64,000 nucleotides of DNA from Triops longicaudatus. Taxonomy: Eukaryota; Arthropoda; Branchiopoda; Notostraca; Triopsidae. Under the pieces are notes generated by a model. It made no database searches and was not told the origin of the DNA. It saw only the letters and a list, made by a program, of their open reading frames with translations. How positions within the stretch are numbered: position 1 is the first letter of the stretch; the number at the start of each line of letters is the position of its first letter. Shown here in pieces: positions 45,201-58,300 of this stretch. The DNA is taken from assembly GCA_022885665.1 (NCBI GenBank), contig JAGQDJ010000039.1:186001-250000 (forward strand), in the 5' to 3' direction. The translations under genes were made by a program, and so were the position numbers.

Positions 45201-47654
45201 GGAAAGACAAATTTAGAAACAATTGATCAGATTTCGCAGACTCGTAGCTAGAAAGCCTGTCGCATCTTCAGTGAAGCAAGCGACGCATGTGTATGTCGTT
45301 TTATCTTAAGTATTTGTTACTCTGTAAATTTCCAATGGGGGCTCATCCAGCTTAAATATGCAATGTTTGCGCTTTTAGAGGTTTTTACACGCTCGCCGCT
45401 ATAGAAAAGAACGGGGAGTCAAAACCTCCACGCCCTCTGTGCTGGGATACAGCCGCAGTTTTCATTGTTCAATGTTGAGAGCTTAATCAGTGAATCCAGT
45501 GAAATCTTCGTAGAGCATATCCACATAGACAAGTTATTCAACAAAACTGTGAGAATATTCAAAACAGTTATAGCTAGCAGTGGTGATTTTAATGAGCGGA
45601 AGCAAGAACAGGAGGCTACGGAACTCTGAGAAATTCGTAAGAAGCTTAGACCCCGAGAATACGAGGCCTACGTCGAGATTTGCAACATTCGAGAATATTA
45701 TGAATCAGTTCCTGTATGGTTGCGAAGAATGAGGCTACAGTTTGGGCTTAAGTGAGATTCGTAAATGTAAACCTTTAGAATTACAGAAAAAAAATCGTAA
45801 TACGCAGGGCTCCTTACAGTGTTGGCCAAATTGCTAGTCTTCAGCACGACGGATTAGAAAAGTTTCCGGCATTAGCGGTATAATACACCTCTGCTGACAG
45901 TCTGACTAGACTGTCAGCAGAGGATAAACTGGCCGGGGTATAAGTGACATTACATTAAATACCATCTATTCAGGCCTTCAATGTCGGCTCCTTACTTTCC
46001 TAAACATTGACAATATAAATATCGGTCAATGATACCGATGGTGAAAACTTGTTTGGCTTACACTTAAATTTTAAAACAATGCGAAATTAAAGGTCAACAT
46101 CCCAAGAATTAATTGCGCTTCTCATTTCTTAGGAACCTAACAAATATGAACTGACGCTTCACACTGTACAATAGATATTACGAATGTTTGTCTATGTACG
46201 ACGAAAAGATACAGATGAAAGGCCTGGTCAAACAGTTGAGACCTGGAAGGTTGAAAAGTGAGGCAGTTCATAGAATTAGATTTTTTTATTTTTTCACAAA
46301 AAATATGCCAAAAAAAGGTTAATGACATACATATCTGGCCGGTACAATTGCACTTGAAAATCATTTCTGTGAAACCACTCTAAGTTGCACTCGTGATATC
46401 CGTGAATAAAGTGTAATAAAAAATTCTGGAAAAATAAAGAACGCAATGGGGAATTTACATAATCTGAAACTAAACTATTCTTCTTCAGTTCCAATTCTAA
46501 CGCTGTGTCAACTGGGATTATGGTAAGCTAATAGAAAGTTACGCGCCGGTACATTCACATAAATGAATACTAAAAGATTGTTCATCTCAAACCGCTATTT
46601 TATGCCTCCGAACATTTTAACAACGTCACAATTGCTTTCAGGTATTGTAAAAAATCGTATCTTATTGTTGGGAAATATTCTTCTGCAAACTATCCACTGC
46701 TTTAAGTCTCCACTATTAGAGTGATTTGAGACTTAGCCAATTCGAAAGTGAAAATCACCATTCCTGTTAGACACCCTGAGACCTAGTGTTCACTAGAATT
46801 ATTGGACTAATAATAGCAATGTAAGTTGTGGAATAATAAATTTGAACTGGTATGATTGCTTAAGTAATGCAACCAAGAACCGATATCTAAAAGCCAAATT
46901 CTTTCTTCTTTAAACTAGTGATCCGACGCATCATTTGAACTGCTAGTAGCTGTTGCATGTACGTGTCAATCCTTAAGCCAAGGAAAACTGGAGAGCACGG
47001 CATTACTTTCTGCAGTTTGCAAATGAAAGATATTCCAAAAGAACGTTCATAAATACCTGAGTCAAGAGCTGATTCTCCGTCACCGCCTGTTGCGTCATTG
47101 GCCAACGAATCCGACGAAGTAGACACAGCTGCCAAATCACTGCAGTCCGAAGGGAACGAATCATCACTGGTGCAGCGTTTGCCACCACCACTGCTGTGCC
47201 TCTCATCTTCACCGTCGTCTTCGTCATCCACGACAATGTCCGTACCCATTTCTCCCGGAGAACTTGGGTTCACTCCGGGGCAATTTCTGCTCACGGGCGT
47301 ATTAGAACTGGTACAAGTCTGGAAAGATCCAGTCGGGAATTTTCCCGGGAAAGGATATCGGTGCAGAGGTGCGTGCGATAAAGGGAAATAGGACTGGAGC
47401 GGCGTGGCGGGCGGCAACAACGACGGATCGTAGAACTGGTTCTTCGAAGGATTCATGGGGAATCCGTGTAGTACACTACTGGGAATCGGCCGCAGGATTT
47501 CTTTGTGACGTTGGTGGGCTAACAAATTTGCAATGGAAAAAGGTTCGGTATTGTTATTGTGGCTGGTTTTCTGACTTTCCTCATCTGGCGTTTCCACCAC
47601 CGATTCTAGCTGTCCACTGCCACCACTGTGGTTGGACTTGGTGTTTTGCTCCAT
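42223..47654 (-). CDS. ANTP-class, NKL-type homeobox transcription factor with Eh1 motif
   Basis: Exons (minus): 47654-47057, 42919-42753, 42689-42553 and 42493-42223, 390 residues. Near residues 38-45 is EPFSIANLLA, an Eh1 motif for Groucho/TLE co-repressors. An acidic, Ser-rich region follows. The homeodomain starts KKRPRTAFSAAQIKALESEF and ends IKIWFQNRRTKWKRKYT; an intron splits it after TETQ. Right after it lies a distinctive peptide, NDLELLAQQYYSSLG and RPLYIGDRLW, then a Pro/Ser-rich tail ending SSSDY. Helix 3 and the Arg-rich arm point to the NKL subclass; I cannot name the family with confidence (it is not Msx, Emx, Vax, Tlx or Hmx by sequence). The frame upstream of 47654 is open to a TGA but has no ATG. 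Intron 1 is 4.1 kb with two hairpins. Confidence 0.92.
44875..44882. promoter_or_regulatory. CRE-type palindrome in homeobox intron 1
   Basis: TGACGTCA, exact match, in the 4.1 kb first intron. Function is inferred only. Confidence 0.25.
45116..45168. repeat. 25-bp near-perfect inverted repeat, 3-base loop, in homeobox intron 1
   Basis: Arms 45116-45140 and 45144-45168 differ at one base; the loop is CAC. The core is GATTTCTGAGAAATGT and its complement. Such a tight long stem suggests a fold-back repeat or an RNA hairpin. Confidence 0.85.
45888..45923. repeat. Perfect 15-bp inverted repeat, 6-base loop, in homeobox intron 1
   Basis: CCTCTGCTGACAGTC (45888-45902) pairs with GACTGTCAGCAGAGG (45909-45923). 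The loop is TGACTA. Confidence 0.85.
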
Positions 47655-50600
47655 TTGGTAAAAGAACTGTGAAGGCACTTGAGCCCCTATAAGTTTTGCA
47701 CTGCTGGGATGATTTGTCAACTTTTTGCAGCAATTAAAGTCTCATAGTCCCGCGCTTTGCCGTGGGAACGCGTTTTTCCAAAACAAACTGGCACATGTAG
47801 CTCAGCACACCAGAGCTAGAAACGACACAGTTAGGACGCAGATCCTTAAAAAGGGAGGAACCCCAGATTCTGCTAACGGGACAAGCAGATTTCCTCCTCA
47901 AGCTCGAATCACTGGGGCAGTCGCACAGCAAATGATTCAACAGATCAGGAAGAAATTCTAAGAGACAGTCTTAAAGAGACGTCCGGCGTCGCCGACAGCC
48001 TCGGGCTCTTATTGGCTTATTGAAGAGCGGCAACGACACTGACACTACACTCAAAACTTACCACGCCTACCAACCCATACCACCCACCTACCTCCCACCC
48101 TCCCTTCATGCCCTTCTCAACTTCTTCGTTATCTCCTCACTTCCCCGAGCCTTGTAAATTGCTGGCAAACACTGCCACATTGTGAAGCGTGCTTATGTGG
48201 AAAAAGGAGGGTGGTTCCTGTCAAACTCCCCATACGTGAGCATGAGGCTGAGAGAGAGAGAGACAGCAAGGGCAAAACTTTTGGTGTTGCCATTCGTAAC
48301 TCCATTGCTTGAAACTACCAAAAACGGGGCGGAGACCCCAAAAAAAGTCTTAATGGAGAGTCGACGCGCTCGGTGAGGCAGAGCAAACAATGAATACAAT
48401 ACACAAATGGGATCAAGTGAAATATTGTCTTGCTCAGTGATATCTAAAGTGATTTATGAGGTAAAGAAGAAACCTGTGAAAGTAATAGAACTTAGGCGAG
48501 AACACATAACATAAAGTATTAAAGAAAAAAAAAACATGTTAAAAAATAAGGAATAGGCCACTGGTGCAACTGTAGAACACAACATGAAACTCGTGAAAAA
48601 CAAACCGACATAAGAAATTACACGCAAGGGCAATAACGAAATACTTACTTGACAATCAAATACAGGAAAAAGGCAACCTTAGCAAATATAGGAGGCGTAT
48701 CCAACTATGACAGAAATATTATAGAATCATGCTATAGCGAACTCCTTAGTAACGTCTATTCTGGACCAGGTGAAACATCCCGGGCTATGTATGTATATAT
48801 AGGAAAAGCGCCATCCTATTAAAATTTAGGAATGCAGAATAATTTCTTTCTGCTTCTCGTAAAGCTCGCTATAGAGTCTTTACTAAATTTACTAGTCGAA
48901 TCTATCGAAGCCACGGAAACGGCAAGACCGCCATTAAACGCTAACAACTGCAAGCCTTTCACTTCGACCAACAAAGAAAAAGCAAGGGGGAACGAAAGGA
49001 ATCTCAGCAGAGCTTTATGGCGCCTTCCAATTTTTTTGGCATCTAATGGCGGATTTCGCACTTTCCAGCCGTTAGGGGCGTAATTTGGTAAATACCCTAT
49101 AGCTAAACTGTGAGGAAATAACGAAATGAAAAATCACGATATGAACTTGTCGAGAAATTAGGAACCGCTAAACAGCCAACAATGAAGTTTGTATAAGAGT
49201 AACAATTATCTAAAAGGAAATGTTAGCCAAATCAAATAACAGCCAATAATGAAATGTTCTCGAGCAACAAAAAGGAACACACAGGTAAATCGAAAAATAA
49301 CCAATAGTATGATGGTACAGGGTGACAATGAAAACGGAAAGAAAATGAAAAGGTATAAAGCATGTTTTGTGTCGCTCGTCAAATTGGTCTAAATATTGTT
49401 TTGATTATAAGTCCGTGGGTTTGATATCTCTGCTAAGGACCCACGAAGGCATGTCAGGAGAGAGTTTTGTTTTAATAGTGAACTTGCGTGAACTCTACCT
49501 AGACGAGGGATGAGATTGTGAGAAACTAATGTAACTTGCCACCCCTCCCCAACTCGATAACCTGAAAACAAAAGCTTCGTGAAATTTACTAGTGCTTCAC
49601 TCCTTCAAGACAAAAGACAGACTCGTTAAAAAATAAGGTTAAATTTATAGAAATGGAAGTTTTGTCAATCTATAGATCGCACAGGAGTAAGAAATGGGAA
49701 GTTTTTGCCCTCCACCCTCCTGCTTCTACGGAACCAATTCATTACATCGTTTTTGTGCTGCTAAAAGAGCTTTAAGTCAGAAAGCGCGGTTGTCGTTTCG
49801 AGGAATACAAAGGGAACAAGAATTCCCGAGTCCTACATTGAATTAAGGGACTTTTTACTGAGTAACTTTGTCATATCACTGTGTGCATGACGTTTGCATT
49901 GGGGTTATTTTTATGGGGTGAATGTAAAAGCGTTGCATGATGGCGGTTTTATGTCCAACTTTCCCCCTTCATTTAACCCCTCGATAAGGGGTAATTAAGG
50001 CTCACAGCTTTGTGTTTTAGAGGGGCGGTTTCTTAATTTGCCCTTTAGTTTGCCGCTCTGGGGGACTTTTTAGCAACAGAAATCATATTGCGAATGTCTT
50101 CATAACCGGTACTAAAACCCAAGAACTCATTCGTAGTGGCAAGGGGGAAGTTGACCAGAAAGAACTTTAGGGGGGAAACTTAAACTTCAAAGCGTCTTCC
50201 GAAATATATTTCGGGAGAAGTGAACTGAGACTTTTAGATATACTCGTTAAAGGTTTGCGTGACTTGTAAGCCTTTGCTGTAAGAGTTGGAGAACTTAATT
50301 CTGGACTTTCGCGAATTTATGCGTGTGGCTGCTTTACTGGTTAATTTCGTTCAATGACGAGACAAACGTATGGAAACTTGCTTGAAAAACAATTGCTAAA
50401 CATCTTTAAAATAGCAGAAATTCTACAGAAAAATACAAAACAATGTGAACTCAGACAACTTTAAATATTATTACTTGTAATATTCTAATAATGCAATAAA
50501 ATGAAGCATTAGTTAGCCCCAAAAATATCTTCTAAAACAACGCCAGGTCCGAAAATCATTATCTCGACTTGACGAATTATGCTATTATGCATTGAGCTCT

Positions 50601-53000
50601 TTAATAAAGATTTATAGTAAATATAGTAAATATGTATGAAATAGTAAAAATAGACTCATGATTCAGTGGTTCAGTTAGAGTTCTCAATACTTCCTTACCA
50701 CTAAAGTTGTCATACTTCTTTTCTATTTCTGCTGCCTTAGTAATGTATGACTAGGGGGAAAGGGGTATAACTTTTTCGATGCTCTATTCTGTTTCGAGCC
50801 ATCTTGCTTGTTCTGTAGAAGAGTTTTTTCGAAACGTCCTTGGTGGCTCGGTTTCTCCTTAAGAAAAGTGAGACATGTGAATAAGCACCCACGTCTTTTT
50901 AGTGCAGTCGCTATTTGTCTATTAATTCCATATTTCAATAGAAAGGAAACATCAACTGAAGATACAGAGACAATTACTATGCAAACTGCCAGTAAAGATA
51001 CTCCTGTTTGTACAAAGTAATAGTGAAGAAAAAAATGGATTAAATTAATAATCAGTAGATTATATTTAATTCGATATATTTTTCTTTTAATTAAGTTAAA
51101 TGCAAATTTTCAAATTCTTTAATTGCGAAACGAACACATAGAGCCACTAATATAAGTAACGAAAGCTTGGAGGTGATGCAGAGTAAAAATACATACAACT
51201 AAAAAGAAAAAGCTATTGCAGTTCAACACATGTTCCGTTTAACTTTATTTCTGTCAACGAATTTAACAAAATTAAGGAAGTTGCCTGACGTGTCTGTTTA
51301 GTAACAAAACACATATATTCATAAGAAATTAGAAATGAAAAGTAATAAGGAAAACCGCAATGAAAATAACGTAAATAACACAACTAAGCCAAGTTCGAAG
51401 GAAATAGAGAATTGTTACGGTTTTGGAAAGCTTTTGAGGGGAGTTGGGTCATTGTGACAGGAAGTGTCACACTGTTGGCTCAACATTCATTAGCGAGTCA
51501 AGGGTCTTCGTCAGAAGAAGCGAAACTTACGTTGCAATGCAGAGTTTTCCTATTGGGGAAAGAAGAGCCTGTTTTTCGTACCCGTTATGGATGCTTTTGG
51601 CTTAAACATTTGCAGGCCAGTTTTGCGTAACGCAAAAGAAACCCAAACAAGAAGTTTTGCGATGGGCGGGGCAAGAAATTAAGAAACCAGTGAAGGAAAA
51701 CAAGGCTTCAGTTTGCTCTTTACTATGAACTTTCTGTCAAAGCATGTGGCGTCAAAGCACGGAGTCATTACAGTTTTTTCCCCCCTGTCTTTCCCAGTAG
51801 TAAACTGTTTTCCTCCCCCCAGCATAACCTCCCGTAACCTCCCACCCTTGTTTGCGTGAACTGTCAGAAGAAACCAACAAAAAAACAGGGAAAAACTTTT
51901 TGAGGCGACATGGCTGTTTATGGTGCTCCCTTGTTAACGACATGGATGACAGACACGTCCGAGTGACATGACAAGCTTGTCGGGCAGCTTCCCAGTTGTA
52001 GTCACCCCCACCCACCCCAACAGCCACGCCTACTTTTAGTATGCTTATCGTGTATTTGGCTTTCGAATATTTAAACCTGTTAGACTTGTTTAGCACCATT
52101 TGGGAAATTATACTTCTTCTATCATGATGACGTAGTTTGCTCGTTCGCATACCGCTATAGGAACAATTTGCCACCCAATTTTGAGTACGAAAAGGAATTT
52201 AAAGATGATAGATCACAGCTTGATAGCTGCCCAACCTGTAATTTGCACTAACGAGCAAACACTTGGCTTTGAAGTTTAAACTTTTGGCAGATACGCTTAC
52301 CCAGGAAAATTAGCGTTAGTAATTTTTTTTTTCTAAGACCATCGTAGGCACAGCTTATTGACGGTTTTGTATATTCCAGGTTCACGTAGAGATATAGTAT
52401 TCAATTTAGAAAAAAAAGATTAACTAACAATAATAGTTAATTTTCTATAGACTTTTATAATAGGGTAACAATTTTATTTTATTTTTTCACCTACCTAGAC
52501 CCATATTTCCCAAAGGTGTGCATTTTTGTTTCATAGATGGTATTGCGTTTTTCGGCTTTCGGTTTACTTTACCATTACGAAGTTACTTTTGCAACTTAGC
52601 CATTTTCCTTCGAATTATGTCACTTATTTTCAACGACTCGTTGTACGATCCAAAATTGTCATTATGTAACAAAAATGTTTACGGACTTTTCCATTTGAAT
52701 TTAGTTTAATTTATGATAATCTATTTTTCACATTGAATTTCGTACAATAATTTTAATACAATTCAATGATTTAGTTGAGGAGCTCAATTAGTTGTTGAAT
52801 TCAGGCATGCGTCTGAATTTACTCAATACACAGCGTCAAATAATCAACCGTGTTTCTACATTTCAACGCATCGGGAACTTTAGAAATTCGGTCACGGTTA
52901 CAACGAAGGAATTGAATCTGCTTTTTGCTTTTCTCACCTTTTTTATCGCCGCGTTTTAGTGTTGCAATTCCAGGGAGCGCCTTCGTAGCGTACGAGCATA
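47655..53000. other. Upstream flank of the homeobox gene, no gene recognised
   Basis: Should contain the homeobox promoter. Short open frames lack motifs. Noted: a (GA)7 run near 48250, CTATAG-containing words near 48730 and 48870 like those of the 41.5 kb remnant, and long pyrimidine-rich tracts near 51780-51850. Confidence 0.5.
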
Positions 53001-53242
53001 ACTAATGGAAGCATTTAGAGGTCTCCGAGCGGGGGAGTGGGTGTATTTTAATGAGACTGGCTGTAACGGAATGTGCGCATGGAGTATAGCGCTAAGCGTG
53101 CGAAGCAGGCGAGTGATGGTAAACAGAAACGTGGCCATTGACTTGACAGCATAAAGCTTTCGCATTTAGATAGCAGCACATTTTCATTGCTAATTATTTC
53201 TTGGCTCCTGTGCTACGAAAATATTTATGTCACGCGGTCTCT

Positions 53243-53287
53243 GGTGGGGGTTTCTCGGCGAATGGGGGTTTGCGGGAGGCTGGGGGG
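53243..53287 (+). other. Possible G-quadruplex sequence
   Basis: Four G runs of 5, 5, 3 and 6 within 45 bases, with one long and two 5-base spacers. Meets a loose G4 pattern only. Confidence 0.35.
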
Positions 53288-55336
53288 TAGCGTGAGGTAG
53301 CCCCAATGCCTTCAATAGGCTCTCCCGGGTCACTGAGACGACTTTCTGCTAGACTGGATAACATTGTTAAGCGGAAGCAAAAAGAGGTTCATTGAGCGCT
53401 TGAAGAAGGCCAGGAGATGAACCCAGGAAAGTTTTCGTTTTGGGGGAAATGAAATCCCCCAACCCTTAAATAAAACGGTCATTTATTGTAGAGCGAAAGC
53501 ATGAATGGAGGAGATTATCTCGAGCGTGTCAAGTGACAACCGCAGCAGGATAAGGGTGGCGACTTGGGGTCTTGAGTAAGCCGCCAAGTGGTTCATCAAT
53601 GTCTTACAAGTTAAAGTTTGAAATCCCCCAAGTGACCACCCTGATGGAAAGACGCTGGATAGGCTTTCATTCATGTAAGGTTTTGCTATTGGTTTTTATT
53701 TCCGTTTCAGTTTCTGTCAACGCTCCACTTTTTGTTGCTTTTTCATCGCCTTTTTTTCATGGGAAGAGTGCAGGTCTCATTATTCACTTGACGGATGTGT
53801 CTTCGCCGTGGCCGTTCTGTATACGTTGAATTAAAACTGTAGTTTTTGGATTGAGAGTACGAGACTCCTAATAAATTAATTTAATCGAAAAGTAATGCGA
53901 ACGCGTTTATGAAGACTGAAATGTTGTCTGGTTTCGTTGGGTTGGAGGTCAGTAAGCATCCGGTGTTAATTACCAAGCAGCGGGATTTTGGTTTGCGTTA
54001 GGCGTATTATAAGTTAGGGAGAAGATAAATTGGTTGTGCGTGTAGCTTCTCGCTTGTTAAAAGAAATAGGTCTTAGACGTGTAAACTGAAGAGAGACCAC
54101 GGTTTGGTTTGCCAATGGAGTGAAAAATGAGGGAGCGAGGCTCGAGGCTCGTTAAGGACAATTAGGAGCTAGCTCTGTCAATCGGTTTGCGTTTTACGCT
54201 CTTCCGGCATGAGAACATCGTTTAGGAGATGAAACTGCACTCCGACACATCGTCTCGTCATTGCGGAAAACAGCAGATATTTCGAGAAGAATTTAAATGT
54301 CTGGTACCTAAACGTTAATTTTCGTGGGATCTTTTAATTAAACTCGTCCATGGTTGGAACATTGAGACGAAATTACGTCGAAAACTCGGGGTTGAAGGGA
54401 TCGTGTTCTTAATATCTGTAATGTGAATTAACATGCTTTCTGAATGTGTCTGAGAAGCACATCAAGCTGCTCAAAGGTAATCTTGAACAAGCAATAAGCT
54501 GTAAGCCTATGACCTAAACCATACAAAAAAGTGAAAAAACTATGACAAGCTTTTTACATGATGTAACTGTTAGGCCCTAAATTGTTCGACAATTCCAAAG
54601 ATTGTTTTCAACAGAATTTGAAATTTTTATACATGAGAACCAGGAAGCTGAAATGTAACGTTGAACTGTTTTACGTATGTCTATCTAGCACATAGAGTGA
54701 AGTCACACAATAAATACAAAATAAAATAAAAGAACAAAGCACTGAAATGACATCGGCATACCCAAACATTGTTGTGTCGAGGCCGCGGCAGCCGTATCGC
54801 GTCTCCAAGCATTGCCTGAATATGTTGTGGAGGTTTCTTGCTACTTCAACGAAGGAGGACCAATCAGTGATTTCTTTCCGAAAGTAGTTAGTTTATTCAA
54901 TGACGTGCAAACAATGAATGTAAATGTAACCTAGAATGTGAATGTAACCTAGAACTACATCAACTGAAGGCTTACAATTGCTATCCGCTGGTAGAACAAC
55001 CTGCACCCAGCCTGTAATAATCAGTTCTTTTCTGACCTTCTTTTGAGCCAGTTCCGTTTCTTCTACGTGAAATTTGATTGTTGTAAACTTAAAGTGAGAG
55101 TTAGCACGAGAAGGAGAGTGCTTTTGTGTGATTCTGCATTGGAGTTCGTTTTGATGTTGATGTAAATTGGAAGTTACGAATAAACAGAATTTGAAAAGGA
55201 GTAGAACGTAACAATAGTTAGTACGTAAACTGAAATCAAGGCTTTTTCTGTTAGACAAAATTTCTAGTGTAATACGAATTCGTTAATAATTATCATTTAG
55301 CACGAATATTTTCGTGATATATACATCTTGGTTATA

Positions 55337-55386
55337 GAAACTTTGAAAACATATGAGACCATGGTCTTGTGTGTTTTCAAAGTTTC
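55337..55386 (+). repeat. 50-base palindrome centred on CCATGG
   Basis: Two 25-base arms with no spacer; outer 15 bp (GAAACTTTGAAAACA) and inner 6 bp pair exactly. The three other positions are G-T pairs when read as plus-strand RNA. Confidence 0.85.
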
Positions 55387-58300
55387 AAAATGGAACGAAA
55401 TCCATTTCCTCAATACAATAACACTTCGATGGCACAACAATTAGAACCGTAATCAAAAGTACAAATAACGACACTCTACAAGACAAATTAAACATTTACT
55501 GAACAATATGCGAAACAAATAACAACACTTCTGCAACTATCCATAACATCAATTGAGCAACATTCAAGATTACAACTTCGATTAAATATGAGTAAAAAAT
55601 GCAAGGAAAATACACTCGTTAAGCAGTTCAACGATACAACAAAAAAAAAAACAACAGTAAAGGTGGCATGCAGTATAGGGTCACAGCATTCAACAGAACA
55701 TACTGATCATAGCCCTCAATAACATTACGTAACAATTTCATAGCACATCACCAAGTTTTCACAACACCACTTCAACTAAACAAAAGATTACAATAATCAA
55801 TTACAGCTCATTTTTTAGTAGCAGGAGCCAATTGTTGGGTTACGGTTTCAATTTTAGGTGGTTATTTTTTTTTCCATTTATTGGTACCCTTTACCTTTAC
55901 AATGTATGGAACTGTATTTTCCTGTGACTATAGTCCCTCTATAGGAGAGGAACAAGAGCCATAGCGCAAATTTGAGACACAATAAGTATTTTAGTACTCA
56001 GAAATGCTATGATTTTAATTCCTTATTAGGTACACTAATGCGCATTGCTATGAACTAAATCAGTTCTTAATATTTCGTTAAAGGCTTTTTGATTGATTGC
56101 AGAAAATGTTCTGACATTCATAATTTAGAACTCAGCTGCAAAAATATCGTTCAAAGTAAAAAAAAAATAGCTTCGGTAAACGCAAAATTGTAAGAACAAT
56201 AGTTCTGTAAATCAAAACTCTAACAGCCAAAAAGCAGGCATGATTTAACGTTTGCGCAAAGTACTGTAGTAGCATGACATTTGCATAAGAATGGCCTAAC
56301 TAATGGACAGCATAATGGTTTGTATGAATATTTTTTTAAGGAAAACTTTCGGTTTAAAATTTTCAAATAAAACAAGGAAAGAGTAGCGATTGACCTAGAG
56401 CTGTCCAGCCCAATCAACCTTAAGAGGTAGTGCGTTGAAAAGCTAATTAACTCATGTGTGGGTTTTGATATGTTGAAGGGCCAGGAAATGGGTCGCAGAC
56501 TGGCCCAAAGCCCAAGTCCTTGTCTAATTTAACGCAGCAACAGCAACATTTCCCCAAAGGTGCTTCATTTTCATGTGGTGTCCTTAATGAGCGTCTATAG
56601 CGAGGCAATTTTCAAGCTGCACTCCCCCAATACAGGACGACAAGACAAATGAGGATTGCAATTGAGCTGCCATGCAAATCCTCCGCCCCAAAAATTTCTC
56701 CCTAGCTTGGCGCTTGCCAAGATCTTTTCCAAATTTCTTGTTGCTTTCTCTCTTAAGTCCCAGCATCCAACAATTTCTAAAGTCTCCTGAGAGAAAGACA
56801 ACGAAAGGAACGCCACACAGAGACTGGAGTTGGTTTTCTTAATCTCCTAAGTTTAACGTTTTAAAGGCCCCATAGCCCGTGTCAGGTGTCAGGAGAAAAG
56901 CTGAAATACCCTGAGGGGGTTCTGGAAAGTGTTAAGGCGTGTGGTTACCGTTTCCTCGATCGTTTCTAATGTCGCATTCGTTCAACTTAAATGTGCACAT
57001 CAGCTTGTTAAAGAAAGTGTCGTGCAGATACTCGACTCCCTATGGCTTAAAATAAATGGAAATCCTTTGGCTTGTCACCCCACCACACTTGCAACCCTTT
57101 CCGCCCTCTGCCATCCCCGCTTTCGCATCCTTACAGCCACTGACACTAAACAGACCCTCAGGGGTAATTAATAAGCTTGACACTCGTGCTAGACTTACGG
57201 TACCGTTTTTGCTACAATTTATTTCTTGCGCGCGGGAGAAATGGTAAGTGATAGGTTAGAAACGAAATTTATGCACAGTCCTGCTGTCAAGTGGTCGAAG
57301 GGCAACTTACCTGGCACGTCCATCTCGGCTCAACAAATGAAAAACGAAGGCAAAAAAGCAGTGCCGCTGAGATAAAATGCGCGCACGGTGCAACGTTCTA
57401 GTTCATTTCTTCAAGAATTTCGATTTTGCTCGACCTGCGTCACGTGCCTATGTTAAGCTATGTTTCCACTGACACCTTAACCCGTGTTAAGGGGCAAAAA
57501 GTAGCACGGATCAGTTAACACAACTGTTTCGATCTAGTAAAGTCGTGCTAGTCATCGTGCCAGCTAGCTCCACTTTGATTCAGTGTTTGACCTGTCAGTT
57601 TGGTGTAAGGCGCGTTTAGCGCACAGGTGGGGCTAGGCGTAATGTCAACAAAGCAAACATTTTTATAAATAAGTAACTTACTTTCTAAATATCGTGTTAT
57701 ACACCACTATTAAATATATATTGATTTTTTTTCTGGGAGAAGTGGTGTTTAACGTGATTATTATTTTTTTTTTAAAAAAAAATTCGTAACTACTTTATGC
57801 TTCTTTGGCTTTAACTTCGAATTGAGTGACATTTTGTACTAGGTCAGCATGTCATTTCGCCTGGTTTTAGTCTATTTTCGTATGTTCGTTCCTTGTTCCG
57901 GTATTTCGTGTCTGTTAATACAATAATCTAGTAAAAAATGTATGTGTTTAGCATTCCTCTAGACTATTTATTGCATCCTTTGCGTTGTGTTCCGTTGTGA
58001 GCAGTTTTCTCAGTTCTTTCATAGTTTAAGTAACAAGTTATATGAGAAAATGTAAGAAACAAAAGAGATTTATTATTTGTTTGTGAAGAGTGGAAGGCTT
58101 GATTTCAGCTTATATCTATTTGTTTATTGCAGAACACTATGTATGCAGTATCTTCTTTCGTTAGAAAGGGCATTTGCTTACAAGTTTTCTTCTGTAATAT
58201 GAATTCCTAGGGTTTGATAAAGCGATTTATACGCTTAATCGATAGGCGATATCAATTATAATCTTAACACGATTACTACTTTTGTATGCGGAAACGTGTG

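Noticed and set aside
47655..47720. Homeobox start extended upstream to the TTG at 47720
   Set aside because: The frame is open but has no ATG before 47654; a stop lies just beyond.
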